Shown: positions 16,582 through 24,764 of the stretch, in pieces
Layout of the letters: every line of letters begins with the position of its first letter
How positions within the stretch are numbered: position 1 is the first letter of the stretch
DNA from: Marivirga tractuosa DSM 4126
GTDB lineage: Bacteria > Bacteroidota > Bacteroidia > Cytophagales > Cyclobacteriaceae
DNA: 64,000 bases
Direction of reading: 5' to 3'
Assembly (NCBI RefSeq): GCF_000183425.1
Contig: NC_014759.1
Span: forward strand, 2,635,001 to 2,699,000
The notes under the pieces: generated by a model
Seen by the model: only the letters and a program-made list of their open reading frames with translations
Database searches by the model: none
What the model was told of the DNA's origin: nothing
Program-made: the position numbers and the translations under genes

Positions 16582-18744
16582 TTATGGAGTTAGCGCAAAT
16601 TTTGTCCGATAGGTTTCCGTGCCATCTGCATTGATAGAGAAAACCAAATAGACTCCGCTTTTGGCTCTAAAGCCTGAATAATTCCCCAAATCCCAAGAAA
16701 ATGTACCTCCATTTGCTTTTCCTTTATGAATTAGATTTCCTGCAATATCGGTTATCATCACTTCATTATTATAGGCTAAACCTCGAATAGTGACCGTTTT
16801 ATCAGCTGATAGCCTTACAGGATTTGGAAATACCTCCACATCGGTATGGACTGCACCCGCGCGGGTGGCATCCGTTCTATATGAAAGAAATTGGGATGAT
16901 GAACTTATGAAAAGCTCCCCATTTAAAGGGTTAACCACCATTTGTTGGACATTGGTATTCACAATAGGGCTGTTTGACCTTCTCAAATGCACAATATTTC
17001 GTTCCGTATTTTCATCAAAAAGCCATAAACCATCTCTTGTACTCATCCATTTTCTATTACCACCATCAATTGTAATATGATTGACAGGAATTCCGTCAAA
17101 CAAGAAAAATCCTTCAAAAATTGGCTGCGAAGCATCGACATTATCTCCTTCTAAAACTCCTTGAAAGCGATTGAAAAATGCTACTCCACTTTCAGTAGCT
17201 ATCCATAATTGTCCGTTTAAATCCATCGCCAAATCCTTAATTCGATTATTAGGTAAATTTCCATTTCCTAAAACCGTATTTAACCTTCTTTCCAAACCAC
17301 TTTCAGGATTGAAAACATATAATCCAAAATTAGTCGCAAGGTAATGATCTCCATTTGAGACTATCAAATAATCATTAATAGTGCTGTTGGCAGCTAAATT
17401 CATTTCTACCAACTCTTCATTTTCAGGATTGAAAAGCCCATATAAATTACCCTCCGTTTTCACCAATGCCCAATAGCTCGCTTGTGGACTTTCCGCTAAG
17501 CTGACCCAATCAGTAATAATTGGATCTTCTAAATTCAATTGGCTTATATTTTCAGTATCCCAGCTATACAATCCATCAGTTTCGCTAAGGAAAATACCAT
17601 TTCCAGAAATCAAATCTAAAGCTACATCTCTGAAAATGGGCAAATCCTGGCCTTCTGAATCTGAGCCTGTATAGATCCATCTGCCATTTTCAAAATAGGA
17701 AAAACCTCCTACATTTTCTGCTAAATGAAAAGTGAATTGCTCTAGCTGATGAAGGCTTTGGGTTTTGCCTTTTGGTCCTTGAGGTGTTAATCTTTCAGTT
17801 GCTCCATCTTGGTAGCGGATTAAACCTGAGTTGTCATCTGCAAGAAAAAATTGGTTTTCAATAAAACTAAAATCGTTAATTTGATTTGCTTCAGAAACTG
17901 AGAATGCTAGTTCAAAATTGTTTCCATTCAACTGGAAAAGCTGATTGGAAGAAGAAAGGTATAATTGATTATTGACTGCATTTATTTGTTGAATTGGCTC
18001 GTTTGATCCAAAAACACTTTGCCATTCATTATTTTGAAACCGATAAATACTGTCATTATTTGCCAAGCCGTAGAGATTCCCCTGGTGAAAAACCGTTTGC
18101 AAAAGTGCTGCTCCTGAGTTGCCAATAGAATCTCTATTCCAATTCTGAAAATCCTTGAGATTGATATTTCCGGATAAATCTCCAGTCAATAATCCTTCGG
18201 CAGTACTCAAGTAAAGTTTTTCATTATCAGTGCTAATTCCATGAATAGCAATTCTTTCTCCATCCTCGCCCAAATTCTGAAAAGCATCTATCAATTCATT
18301 TTCTTTGATGTTATATAAAACCACTCCAAAATCTGTAGCCAGATAAATAATCTCCTCCCCAATTACCGCCTCGTTTATTTTCTTATCTCCTCTTAATTCT
18401 GATTGGAAAATATCTTCAAAAGTGGAGATGCTAAGCGCTTCATCCATTACATCTACCAAACCATCTTGATAGCCAATCAGCAATAATTCACCAACCACTT
18501 CCAGCATGCTGATGTTGATACTACTTAAGCCATCTGTTGTGTTTAGTGTGTTAAGACTACCATCTTCTCTGTCAAAATAAAAAAGCCCGTTATTAGTGGC
18601 ACAGAAAACCTTATTATCAAAAATAGCTGTCTTCTGAGCTGTGGAATAATCTGCATGATTTCTCCAGCTTCCCATAGGGATATCCTGAGCGGAGAGGCTC
18701 CATGAAAAGAAGATAAGTAATAAATAAGAAACTGATTTGAGCAT
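16582..18744 (-). CDS. porZ: T9SS protein PorZ
   Basis: PorZ is a surface component of the type IX secretion attachment complex that, in Porphyromonas, supplies anionic LPS to the sortase. The 720 residues have a signal peptide (ending SLSAQ), then MGSWRNHADYSTAQ and repeated two-component-regulator-type propeller blades (NNGLFYFDREDG, TTDGLSSINISML, YLATDFGVVLYN, LWIATESGVAFFNR, KWMSTRDGLWLF), and a C-terminal sorting-like domain from VFPNPVRLS to FALTP. Length and layout match PorZ. The gene follows tdk after a repeat element and precedes recO by three bases; a porZ-recO pairing is one I recall from other Bacteroidota. Confidence 0.88.
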   Translation of the reverse strand: MLKSVSYLLLIFFSWSLSAQDIPMGSWRNHADYSTAQKTAIFDNKVFCATNNGLFYFDREDGSLNTLNTTDGLSSINISMLEVVGELLLIGYQDGLVDVMDEALSISTFEDIFQSELRGDKKINEAVIGEEIIYLATDFGVVLYNIKENELIDAFQNLGEDGERIAIHGISTDNEKLYLSTAEGLLTGDLSGNINLKDFQNWNRDSIGNSGAALLQTVFHQGNLYGLANNDSIYRFQNNEWQSVFGSNEPIQQINAVNNQLYLSSSNQLFQLNGNNFELAFSVSEANQINDFSFIENQFFLADDNSGLIRYQDGATERLTPQGPKGKTQSLHQLEQFTFHLAENVGGFSYFENGRWIYTGSDSEGQDLPIFRDVALDLISGNGIFLSETDGLYSWDTENISQLNLEDPIITDWVSLAESPQASYWALVKTEGNLYGLFNPENEELVEMNLAANSTINDYLIVSNGDHYLATNFGLYVFNPESGLERRLNTVLGNGNLPNNRIKDLAMDLNGQLWIATESGVAFFNRFQGVLEGDNVDASQPIFEGFFLFDGIPVNHITIDGGNRKWMSTRDGLWLFDENTERNIVHLRRSNSPIVNTNVQQMVVNPLNGELFISSSSQFLSYRTDATRAGAVHTDVEVFPNPVRLSADKTVTIRGLAYNNEVMITDIAGNLIHKGKANGGTFSWDLGNYSGFRAKSGVYLVFSINADGTETYRTKFALTP

Positions 18745-18803
18745 GGTTCTTTTAATGCATTGAATTATGTTTTCAAATATAAGGATTGGTAGCTAAGATA
18801 TTG

Positions 18804-19021
18804 GCCCCCTAGCCCAAAAAGACCCCGTTTTATTTTCCGCCAACTGGCGGAGAAAAGCGCACAGAAATAATTACGATTTTTAATTTGATACTGAATAATG
18901 TTAGTAAATTTTTGAAATAATATTTAGATTATTAAGATGAAGTTTAGTGTTTTCTGCTGATGTAAATCTGTGGGGAACATCCCCCTTTGTGGGATTATAG
19001 GGGGCTGGCGGGCTAGGGGGC
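18804..19021. mobile_element. DUF559-type repeat element between tdk and porZ (218 bp)
   Basis: GCCCCCTAGCCC at 18804-18815 is exactly inverted at 19010-19021, giving 12-bp terminal repeats. Inside are a CCGCCA/TGGCGG palindrome (18838-18851), CGCACAGAAATA at 18857-18868, and, on the minus strand, CCCCCTATAATCCC (18991-19004). The last two also occur beside the DUF559 pseudogene at 510-1377. No coding frame. The right end contains the final codons and stop of tdk, and the left end lies 60 bp from the porZ start, so porZ transcription must cross it or start within it. Confidence 0.6.
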
Positions 19022-19591
19022 ATTAAAACACTTCCTACACCTAGGCTCATATTTATCCTTTTCCCCCAACATCACTTTTTGTTTTTCTTCGCTCAAGCGG
19101 TAAGAGTAGGAGGCAATACCTCCACATTTTACGCAGATGGCGTGCACCTTAGTGACATATTCTGCAATAGCCATCAATTCAGGCATAGATCCAAATGCTT
19201 TTCCGCTAAAATCCATATCCAAACCTGCTATGATGACTCTTTTTCCTTGATCTGCTAAAGTATTTACTACATTCACAATCTCTGCATCAAAAAATTGAGC
19301 TTCATCAATGCCTACTACTTCAGAATTTCCTGAGAACAATAAAATATCTTCTGCGAAATCAACAGGAGTAGATCGAATTTTGGTTTTGTTGTGCGAAACC
19401 ACTTCGGATTCATCGTAGCGAGTATCTAGTTTAGGCTTGAAAATTTCGATTTTTTGCTTGGCTATAAGCGCTCGGTTAAGCCTTCGGATAAGCTCTTCTG
19501 TTTTTCCGCTAAACATAGAACCACAAATCAGTTCTATCCAACCTTTCCCCTTACCGCCTTCTTCTCTTCCTATATGTGGTTCTACAAACAT
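19013..19591 (-). CDS. tdk: Thymidine kinase (type II, TK1-like)
   Basis: Phosphorylates thymidine to dTMP with ATP for pyrimidine salvage. The 192 residues show the P-loop [11 protein letters not shown] with Lys30, the lasso-region catalytic Glu in [11 protein letters not shown], and the zinc-binding CVKCGG and CRKCF cysteines. The N-terminal 17 residues before the first strand are Gly/Lys/Glu-rich. The last residues NAP and the TAG stop lie inside the terminal repeat of the element 18804-19021, so the original C-terminus may have been replaced. It is followed by porZ-recO on the same strand. Confidence 0.95.
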   Translation of the reverse strand: MFVEPHIGREEGGKGKGWIELICGSMFSGKTEELIRRLNRALIAKQKIEIFKPKLDTRYDESEVVSHNKTKIRSTPVDFAEDILLFSGNSEVVGIDEAQFFDAEIVNVVNTLADQGKRVIIAGLDMDFSGKAFGSMPELMAIAEYVTKVHAICVKCGGIASYSYRLSEEKQKVMLGEKDKYEPRCRKCFNAP

Positions 19592-19630
19592 ATTTTTAAT
19601 TGCTATTGCTCTGTGTTAAACTAATTACTG

Positions 19631-19732
19631 GTTGGTGTGCCACTGACCAAGGTCTAAGGTTGCAGTGGTGTTCCCGTTGTTGGTGTGCCACCAACCACCA
19701 TACTCACCCTCTTTAGGTGTTTTCCCCTAAAG
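19631..19732. repeat. Palindromic repeat cluster upstream of tdk
   Basis: GTTGGTGTGCCAC occurs twice in direct orientation (19631-19643 and 19679-19691); the second copy continues into CAAC, making the hairpin GTTGGTG/CACCAAC around a three-base loop. CCACTG (19640-19645) pairs with CAGTGG (19663-19668), and CTTTAGG (19711-19717) pairs with CCTAAAG (19726-19732). The last hairpin could end transcription of the ferredoxin gene, though no T-run follows. No gene lies here. Confidence 0.55.
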
Positions 19733-19744
19733 GATGATGGCATT

Positions 19745-20068
19745 TCAATCCGAATATTCCATATGCGGAAATTTATTATGTTCCGCTACTTTTATTTTAA
19801 TATCGCCCAAAACTACTGCCTGACATGCCAATCTTTCATTATCTGCCAATCTTTTCTGATTTCTAAACTTTTCTTCAGCAGCCGTTAATTCTCCCAAGTT
19901 TTCCATCCCTTCTTCCACTATCATTTTGCAAGTGGTGCACCTCCCTTTTTTCCCACAGGCATGCATCCAATCGATAAAGTTTTCGTGTATAATCTCTAAC
20001 GCTCTTTTTTCTGTGCTATTAGTGATTATCTTGCGTTTATAAAGATTAGATATTTCTATTTCGGGCAT
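19745..20068 (-). CDS. 2Fe-2S ferredoxin (adrenodoxin-like spacing)
   Basis: Small cytoplasmic electron carrier of 107 residues, counted from the ATG giving MPEIEISNLYKRK; the open frame runs 29 codons further up but that leader is not conserved-looking and overlaps the divergent gene. The cluster ligands follow CX5CX2C in HACGKKGRCTTCKM, plus a fourth Cys in RLACQAVV, the pattern of vertebrate-type (Isc/adrenodoxin) ferredoxins rather than plant CX4CX2C. The redox partner is unknown. It diverges from the next gene across 32 bp. Confidence 0.88.
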   Translation of the reverse strand: MPEIEISNLYKRKIITNSTEKRALEIIHENFIDWMHACGKKGRCTTCKMIVEEGMENLGELTAAEEKFRNQKRLADNERLACQAVVLGDIKIKVAEHNKFPHMEYSD

Positions 20069-20100
20069 AAGAATAAATTGCAAAAAAAGTAAATTAAATA

Positions 20101-21057
20101 ATGGAGAGCAAATTAAATCATCAGGCAATTGATGCTTACAGCAAAGCCTTGGCAAAACAACTGAGTCAATCTTTCTTCAGTAATTCATCTCACATCAGCG
20201 GAAAGGAAATTTTAGAGCTGAGCCCCAACAAACAAATTAATTTGATGGTGCTCAAAAATCTTTTCAGAAAATGGAAAAAGGAGAATGCAAAATTGCAAAG
20301 CCCGTATTTCGATTACCATAGTGCTGAGGTGAAAAAAGCCATGAAAGATTTCATGAATACGCTCTCCCGCCATATTCATGTTAAAAAAGAGCATTTCGAA
20401 CCTCTATTAAAAGAATCCATCAAAGATAGCGTTTTGTTGGCTTTCTCTCCCTATGATTTCTATTCAAAGGAAATTAACCAAAGGGATGACAGCCGATTAC
20501 GATTATCCGATTTGAAAGATTTGAAAAAATATATCAAGTTCAATGACTTCCTTCTGGATGGATTAATTGAGCATTTCGAGTCGCATAAAGAAGATGTGGT
20601 TTTCAATGATACTGCTTTTGAGCTGTTCAATGAAGTTTGCAGTAATTCAGAAGAACAACCAGCCGATATTCAACCTCTTTTAGCTGAATTCTCCAAAACA
20701 TTGCCGCTTTCTCTTGCAGATATTTATTTGGAAGAAGAAAAAGTGGAAGCTGGCATGCTTAATGACTCCTTACAAAGCAAGGACAAACAAACCCTTGCCG
20801 ATAAACTTGCCAAAAGTGGTGGGAAAAGCATAATGAAAATGCTGACCCTCAACCAACGATTTATGTTTGTCAACGAATTATTCGAAGGCAATCAAAATCA
20901 ATTTCTATCTGCTGTGGAGCAAATAGATGGGATGGACAGCTATAAAGAAGCCTCCACCCATGTCAAAAAATCATTTGCTGACAAATACGATTGGGATATG
21001 GAAACTGAGGAAGTGCAGGAATTTATGGAGTTGGTAGAGAAGCGCTTTGGAGCATAA
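20101..21057 (+). CDS. Conserved Bacteroidota hypothetical protein
   Basis: A 318-residue soluble protein with no named domain that I recognise. The C-terminal 75 residues, with LTLNQRFMFVNELFEGNQNQFLSAVEQID and ending VQEFMELVEKRF, are a pattern I recall from many Bacteroidota proteins of unknown function. The rest is mostly alpha-helical and highly charged, with no signal peptide or membrane segment. It diverges from the ferredoxin gene and precedes the imelysin operon by 85 bp, without evidence that they are linked. Confidence 0.8.
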   Translation: MESKLNHQAIDAYSKALAKQLSQSFFSNSSHISGKEILELSPNKQINLMVLKNLFRKWKKENAKLQSPYFDYHSAEVKKAMKDFMNTLSRHIHVKKEHFEPLLKESIKDSVLLAFSPYDFYSKEINQRDDSRLRLSDLKDLKKYIKFNDFLLDGLIEHFESHKEDVVFNDTAFELFNEVCSNSEEQPADIQPLLAEFSKTLPLSLADIYLEEEKVEAGMLNDSLQSKDKQTLADKLAKSGGKSIMKMLTLNQRFMFVNELFEGNQNQFLSAVEQIDGMDSYKEASTHVKKSFADKYDWDMETEEVQEFMELVEKRFGA

Positions 21058-21108
21058 AGAGCTTTAAACATTATTGTGAACTTCATTTCTTTTCAAAACA
21101 TTCTGTAT

Positions 21109-21140
21109 TAGTTTTGTATTATATTTAATAAATCTAAATA
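21109..21140 (+). promoter_or_regulatory. Putative promoter with AT-rich operator for imelysin operon
   Basis: TAGTTTTG (21109-21116) matches TAnnTTTG. Just after it, where transcription should begin, TATTTA (21122-21127) and TAAATA (21135-21140) form an inverted repeat with a 7-base spacer, ending two bases before the ATG. A site there would suit an iron-responsive repressor (Fur or DtxR class), which is inference only. Confidence 0.35.
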
Positions 21141-21142
21141 AA

Positions 21143-22303
21143 ATGAAGAGCGCTCTTTCCATAGTCATCCTGGTACTATTTCTATTTTCTTGTAGCACAA
21201 AGCAAGAAATTTCTAAAAAAGAGGTCGTAGAAAACTATGCTAACATAGTTTATGCAAATTATCTAGATGCACATGAACATGCCTTGGCATTAAGAAGGGA
21301 AATTAAACATTTTACTGAAAACCCAAGTCAAAATGGGTTTGATAGAACAAAGGAAGCTTGGCTTTTAACAAGGGAAAGTTATGGTCAAACGGAAGCTTTC
21401 CGTTTTTACGGTGGACCAATTGACGGTGAAAATGGTCCCGAAGGACAGTTGAACGCTTGGCCATTAGATGAAGCCTATATTGATTATGTTGCCTCAGAAA
21501 ACAACAATGCTAACATCATCAATAGTCCGGAAACTTTTCCTGAAATAACAGCTGATTTTATTGCCTCCATGAATGAGAAAGGGAGTGAAACTAATGTAAG
21601 CTCAGGTTATCATGCTATAGAATTTTTACTGTGGGGACAGGATTTGAGCGATGGGCCTGGAGCAGGAGAAAGAAAATATACTGATTACATAGATGGAGAA
21701 GAGGCTACAGCTAAAAATGCTAACAGGAGAAAAACCTATTTATTGGAAACGGCAAACTTACTTGTCAGTGATTTGAAATCTGTAATGGAAGAATGGGCGC
21801 CTAATCAACAAAACTATAGAGCTACATTTATATCGAATCCTGATCAATCTATAGAGAAAATTGTTTCTGGTTTAGGTAAATTAAGTAAAGGTGAGTTGGC
21901 CGGAGAAAGAATGTTTGTAGCTTATGATTTAAGGTCGAAAGAAGATGAACATTCTTGTTTTAGCGATAATACTCATAGAGATATAGTAGCCAATGCTACG
22001 GGAATTCAAAATGTATATTTAGGAAAATACAAAACCTTCAGAAATGACAGTACTATTAGTGGCCCTTCTATTTATGACTTAGTAAAGCAACAGGAAGAGG
22101 CTTTAGCAGAAGAATTAAAGCAAACAATCGCTAACGGATTAGCTGACAGTAAAAAAATTGAGGCTCCTTTTGATCAACAAATAAAAAATGAGGAGGGTAG
22201 AAAACAAATTGCTAAAACAATCAGCTTATTTAGAAAACAAGGTGATTTACTGGCTGCATCTGCCAGCAAATTTGGATTTAAATTTGACCCCGAAGCTATT
22301 TAA
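21143..22303 (+). CDS. Imelysin family lipoprotein (peptidase M75-like)
   Basis: Envelope lipoprotein of the imelysin/EfeO-like family, linked to iron uptake rather than proven proteolysis. The signal peptide ends in LFSCS, so the Cys is lipidated. The conserved GxHxxE motif is GYHAIEFLLWGQD near residue 155, preceded by TREYSGQTEAF-like text (LLTRESYGQTEAFRFYGGPID) and followed by GERMFVAYDLRSKEDEHSCFSDNTHRDI. It is the first of three genes spaced by 16 and 1 bp. Length (386) is normal for the family. Confidence 0.92.
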   Translation: MKSALSIVILVLFLFSCSTKQEISKKEVVENYANIVYANYLDAHEHALALRREIKHFTENPSQNGFDRTKEAWLLTRESYGQTEAFRFYGGPIDGENGPEGQLNAWPLDEAYIDYVASENNNANIINSPETFPEITADFIASMNEKGSETNVSSGYHAIEFLLWGQDLSDGPGAGERKYTDYIDGEEATAKNANRRKTYLLETANLLVSDLKSVMEEWAPNQQNYRATFISNPDQSIEKIVSGLGKLSKGELAGERMFVAYDLRSKEDEHSCFSDNTHRDIVANATGIQNVYLGKYKTFRNDSTISGPSIYDLVKQQEEALAEELKQTIANGLADSKKIEAPFDQQIKNEEGRKQIAKTISLFRKQGDLLAASASKFGFKFDPEAI

Positions 22304-22319
22304 AAATTAATCCTTTGAA

Positions 22320-23708
22320 ATGCGCTCCATATTTTCAATTACCCTCCTTTTAGGAATCCTGAGCATATTGAATTCCTGTGACAATAAACAAACTTATGAA
22401 GCGGTGAGCGAGTCCGCTCTTTATCCGGGAGGTGATGCTACTACTGATGACTTTTCAGTGAATGCCTTTGGTCATGCTGCGCCTAATATTTCTGATGACA
22501 AACAAATGCAATTTGTGACTGGTAATGCCTTTTTCAAAAGAAATTGGGTCACAGCACCTTCTTCAACAGCCGATCTAGACGGATTAGGAGCACTTTTTAA
22601 TGCCAAATCATGTTCAAGCTGTCACTTTTTGGACGGGAAAGGAGAACCTGGTTTTGAAAAAGGACAATCTTCTGCACTGCTTTTTAGGCTAAGCGTACCT
22701 GCAGAAAACAAGACTACAAAAGCAGAACCCTATTACGGAAACCAATTTAATCACCTTGCTATTTTGGGCGTAAAGGAAGAAGGTGATGTGAAAATAGAGT
22801 ATAAAGAAATACAAGGTGCATATCCAGACGGGGAAACATATTCACTCAGGAAACCAATTTACTCTTTCACAAATTTGAACTATGGCGAAATGCAGGAAGA
22901 TGTGATGATTTCTCCTCGAGTAGCTCCTCACATTATTGGTTTAGGACTATTGGAGGCGATAGATGAAAAGGATATCCTTGCTCTAGCCGACCCTGAAGAC
23001 AAAAATAAGGACGGCATTTCCGGAAGACCCAATTATGTAAAAAATGTGGCTACTAAAAATCTGGAATTAGGAAGATTCGGGTGGAAAGCTAATGAGCCTA
23101 ATGTAAAACAGCAAGTTGCAGCTGCTTTTCAAGGGGATATGGGATTAAGCAGTTCTCTGTTTTCTGAAGAAAATGAAACTAAATTACAAGCTCAGATTAC
23201 CAGTACAGAAACGGGGGGAAATCCTGAAGTTTCAGATGATATATTAGAACGAGTTACGCTTTATTCACAGGTATTGGCCGTTCCGAAAAGAAGAAATGCA
23301 AATGATGATAAAATTCTATCCGGGCAAAAGATCTTTTATGAAATTGGCTGCAACAATTGTCACAACCCAAGCTTCACAACTTCCAAGCATGAGGGTATCC
23401 CAGAGTTCGATAAACAAAAAATTTACCCTTATACCGATTTGCTCTTGCACGATATGGGAGAAGATCTTGCGGATAATAGACCAGATGGAGAAGCTTCCGG
23501 AGTAGAATGGCGCACTCCACCTTTATGGGGAATTGGTTTGGTTAAAACTGTAAATGGGCATACCACATTATTGCATGACGGTAGAGCTAGAAATGTGGAG
23601 GAAGCCATTTTATGGCATGGGGGTGAAGCTGAAGAAACCAAAAACCAATTTAAAAATCTTTCGAAAACCGAAAGGGTAAATTTAGTAGCCTTTGTAAACT
23701 CTTTATAA
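22320..23708 (+). CDS. Di-heme oxidoreductase lipoprotein (DUF1111 family)
   Basis: A periplasmic di-heme c-type cytochrome, also called thiol oxidoreductase, with lipidated Cys20 (ILNSC). Two heme-attachment motifs are present: CSSCH at 98-102 and CNNCH near residue 343. The C-terminal part carries RTPPLWGIGL and LLHDGRARNVEEAILWHGGEAE, which resembles MauG-like and peroxidase-type active-site regions. Members are repeatedly found beside imelysin genes, as here on both sides. The proposed job is a redox step in iron acquisition, perhaps ferric reduction or ferrous oxidation; substrate unknown. Confidence 0.92.
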   Translation: MRSIFSITLLLGILSILNSCDNKQTYEAVSESALYPGGDATTDDFSVNAFGHAAPNISDDKQMQFVTGNAFFKRNWVTAPSSTADLDGLGALFNAKSCSSCHFLDGKGEPGFEKGQSSALLFRLSVPAENKTTKAEPYYGNQFNHLAILGVKEEGDVKIEYKEIQGAYPDGETYSLRKPIYSFTNLNYGEMQEDVMISPRVAPHIIGLGLLEAIDEKDILALADPEDKNKDGISGRPNYVKNVATKNLELGRFGWKANEPNVKQQVAAAFQGDMGLSSSLFSEENETKLQAQITSTETGGNPEVSDDILERVTLYSQVLAVPKRRNANDDKILSGQKIFYEIGCNNCHNPSFTTSKHEGIPEFDKQKIYPYTDLLLHDMGEDLADNRPDGEASGVEWRTPPLWGIGLVKTVNGHTTLLHDGRARNVEEAILWHGGEAEETKNQFKNLSKTERVNLVAFVNSL

Positions 23709-23709
23709 T

Positions 23710-24762
23710 ATGCAATATATTAAAACAATAGCCTTCCTAAGCTTTATCATTTTGTCTGCCTGTACAAATACGAATCGGAATACTGATTTTGATAAAAAGC
23801 CCATGTTGGAAAATATTGCTCAAAACTTGGCAATTCCAGCTTATGAAAATAGCCTTAAATCTTTCATTTCATTAGATTCCTCCATAAGCTTACTCAAGCA
23901 AGAAGATGCAGATAAAAATTTAGCAACTGTCCAAGAGCTATGGAAAAATGCTGCAATTAGCTGGGCTGAGACTATCCCCTATCATTTTGGCCCCATCGAT
24001 GAGTTGCTCATTGGCAACAACTTTCATTATTTCCCAATTGACACTTTAAAGATCAATAAAGCATTGCTAGATTTTGAAGGAAATGACCGTTTCATCAATC
24101 AATTAGGCAGTAATTTAAGAGGATTAGCAGCTTTGGAATATCTACTTTACTCAAAAGAAAACCACTTAAACCTACATACTGTCGCTTTTGCTAAGATGCT
24201 AAGTGGAAATCTGGTCAAATTAAATCAGCAACTACTAAATCAATGGAAGCCCGATTATGCACAGTCTTTTATCAGTAAGAATGGAAGTGATATAAATTCG
24301 AGTATGACACTTCTAAGCAACCAATGGATTGAACTAGTAGAAAAAATCAAAAATGATAAGATTGCTATACCCGCAGGAAAAATAGCTGGCACAAATCAAG
24401 ATATAACTATACTTCAAGCTCCTTATAGCAAAATTTCGTTGATTCTTATTAAAGCAAATCTCATAGCATTGCAGCAGTCAATTAACGGTGGCGAAGGGAA
24501 AGGTGTAGATGACTATTTAACTGCTTTGGATATCAAAGACCAGGAAGGTGAGCTTTTAAGTAACAAGATCAATACTCAAATTGAATTGCTTATTCAACTC
24601 ACAAATAATGAAAAAGAAGATCTAGCCAATTTGATGCAAAAGGATTCTGAAAAATTAGATGAAATTCAGCTAGAATTATTAAACCTAAGCATTCTTCTTA
24701 AAACTGATATGATGAGTCAATTAGGTTTGATTACAACCTTTAGTGATAGTGACGGAGATTAA
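23710..24762 (+). CDS. Second imelysin family lipoprotein
   Basis: A 350-residue lipoprotein (lipobox LSAC) starting one base after the previous stop, so tightly coupled to the di-heme gene. It is clearly related to the imelysin fold (WKNAAISWAETIPYHFGPIDELL, then RGLAALEYLLYSKE), but the GxHxxE motif is changed: the His position is Leu or Ala in GLAALEYLL. Loss of that His suggests a partner or binding role rather than the same activity as the first imelysin. The gene ends two bases from the converging rodA stop. Confidence 0.88.
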   Translation: MQYIKTIAFLSFIILSACTNTNRNTDFDKKPMLENIAQNLAIPAYENSLKSFISLDSSISLLKQEDADKNLATVQELWKNAAISWAETIPYHFGPIDELLIGNNFHYFPIDTLKINKALLDFEGNDRFINQLGSNLRGLAALEYLLYSKENHLNLHTVAFAKMLSGNLVKLNQQLLNQWKPDYAQSFISKNGSDINSSMTLLSNQWIELVEKIKNDKIAIPAGKIAGTNQDITILQAPYSKISLILIKANLIALQQSINGGEGKGVDDYLTALDIKDQEGELLSNKINTQIELLIQLTNNEKEDLANLMQKDSEKLDEIQLELLNLSILLKTDMMSQLGLITTFSDSDGD

Positions 24763-24764
24763 AA

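Noticed and set aside
16790..17080. 96-codon plus-strand frame inside porZ
   Set aside because: Antisense to the beta-propeller coding sequence; no domain or start signal.
19745..20155. Longer start of the ferredoxin at 20155
   Set aside because: It would overlap the divergent 20101 gene and add a leader (with Cys and hydrophobic residues) not found in ferredoxins; the ATG at 20068 fits the fold.
23710..24762. Second imelysin as a frameshifted part of the first
   Set aside because: The di-heme gene lies between them, and each has its own signal peptide and lipobox, so they are separate paralogues.
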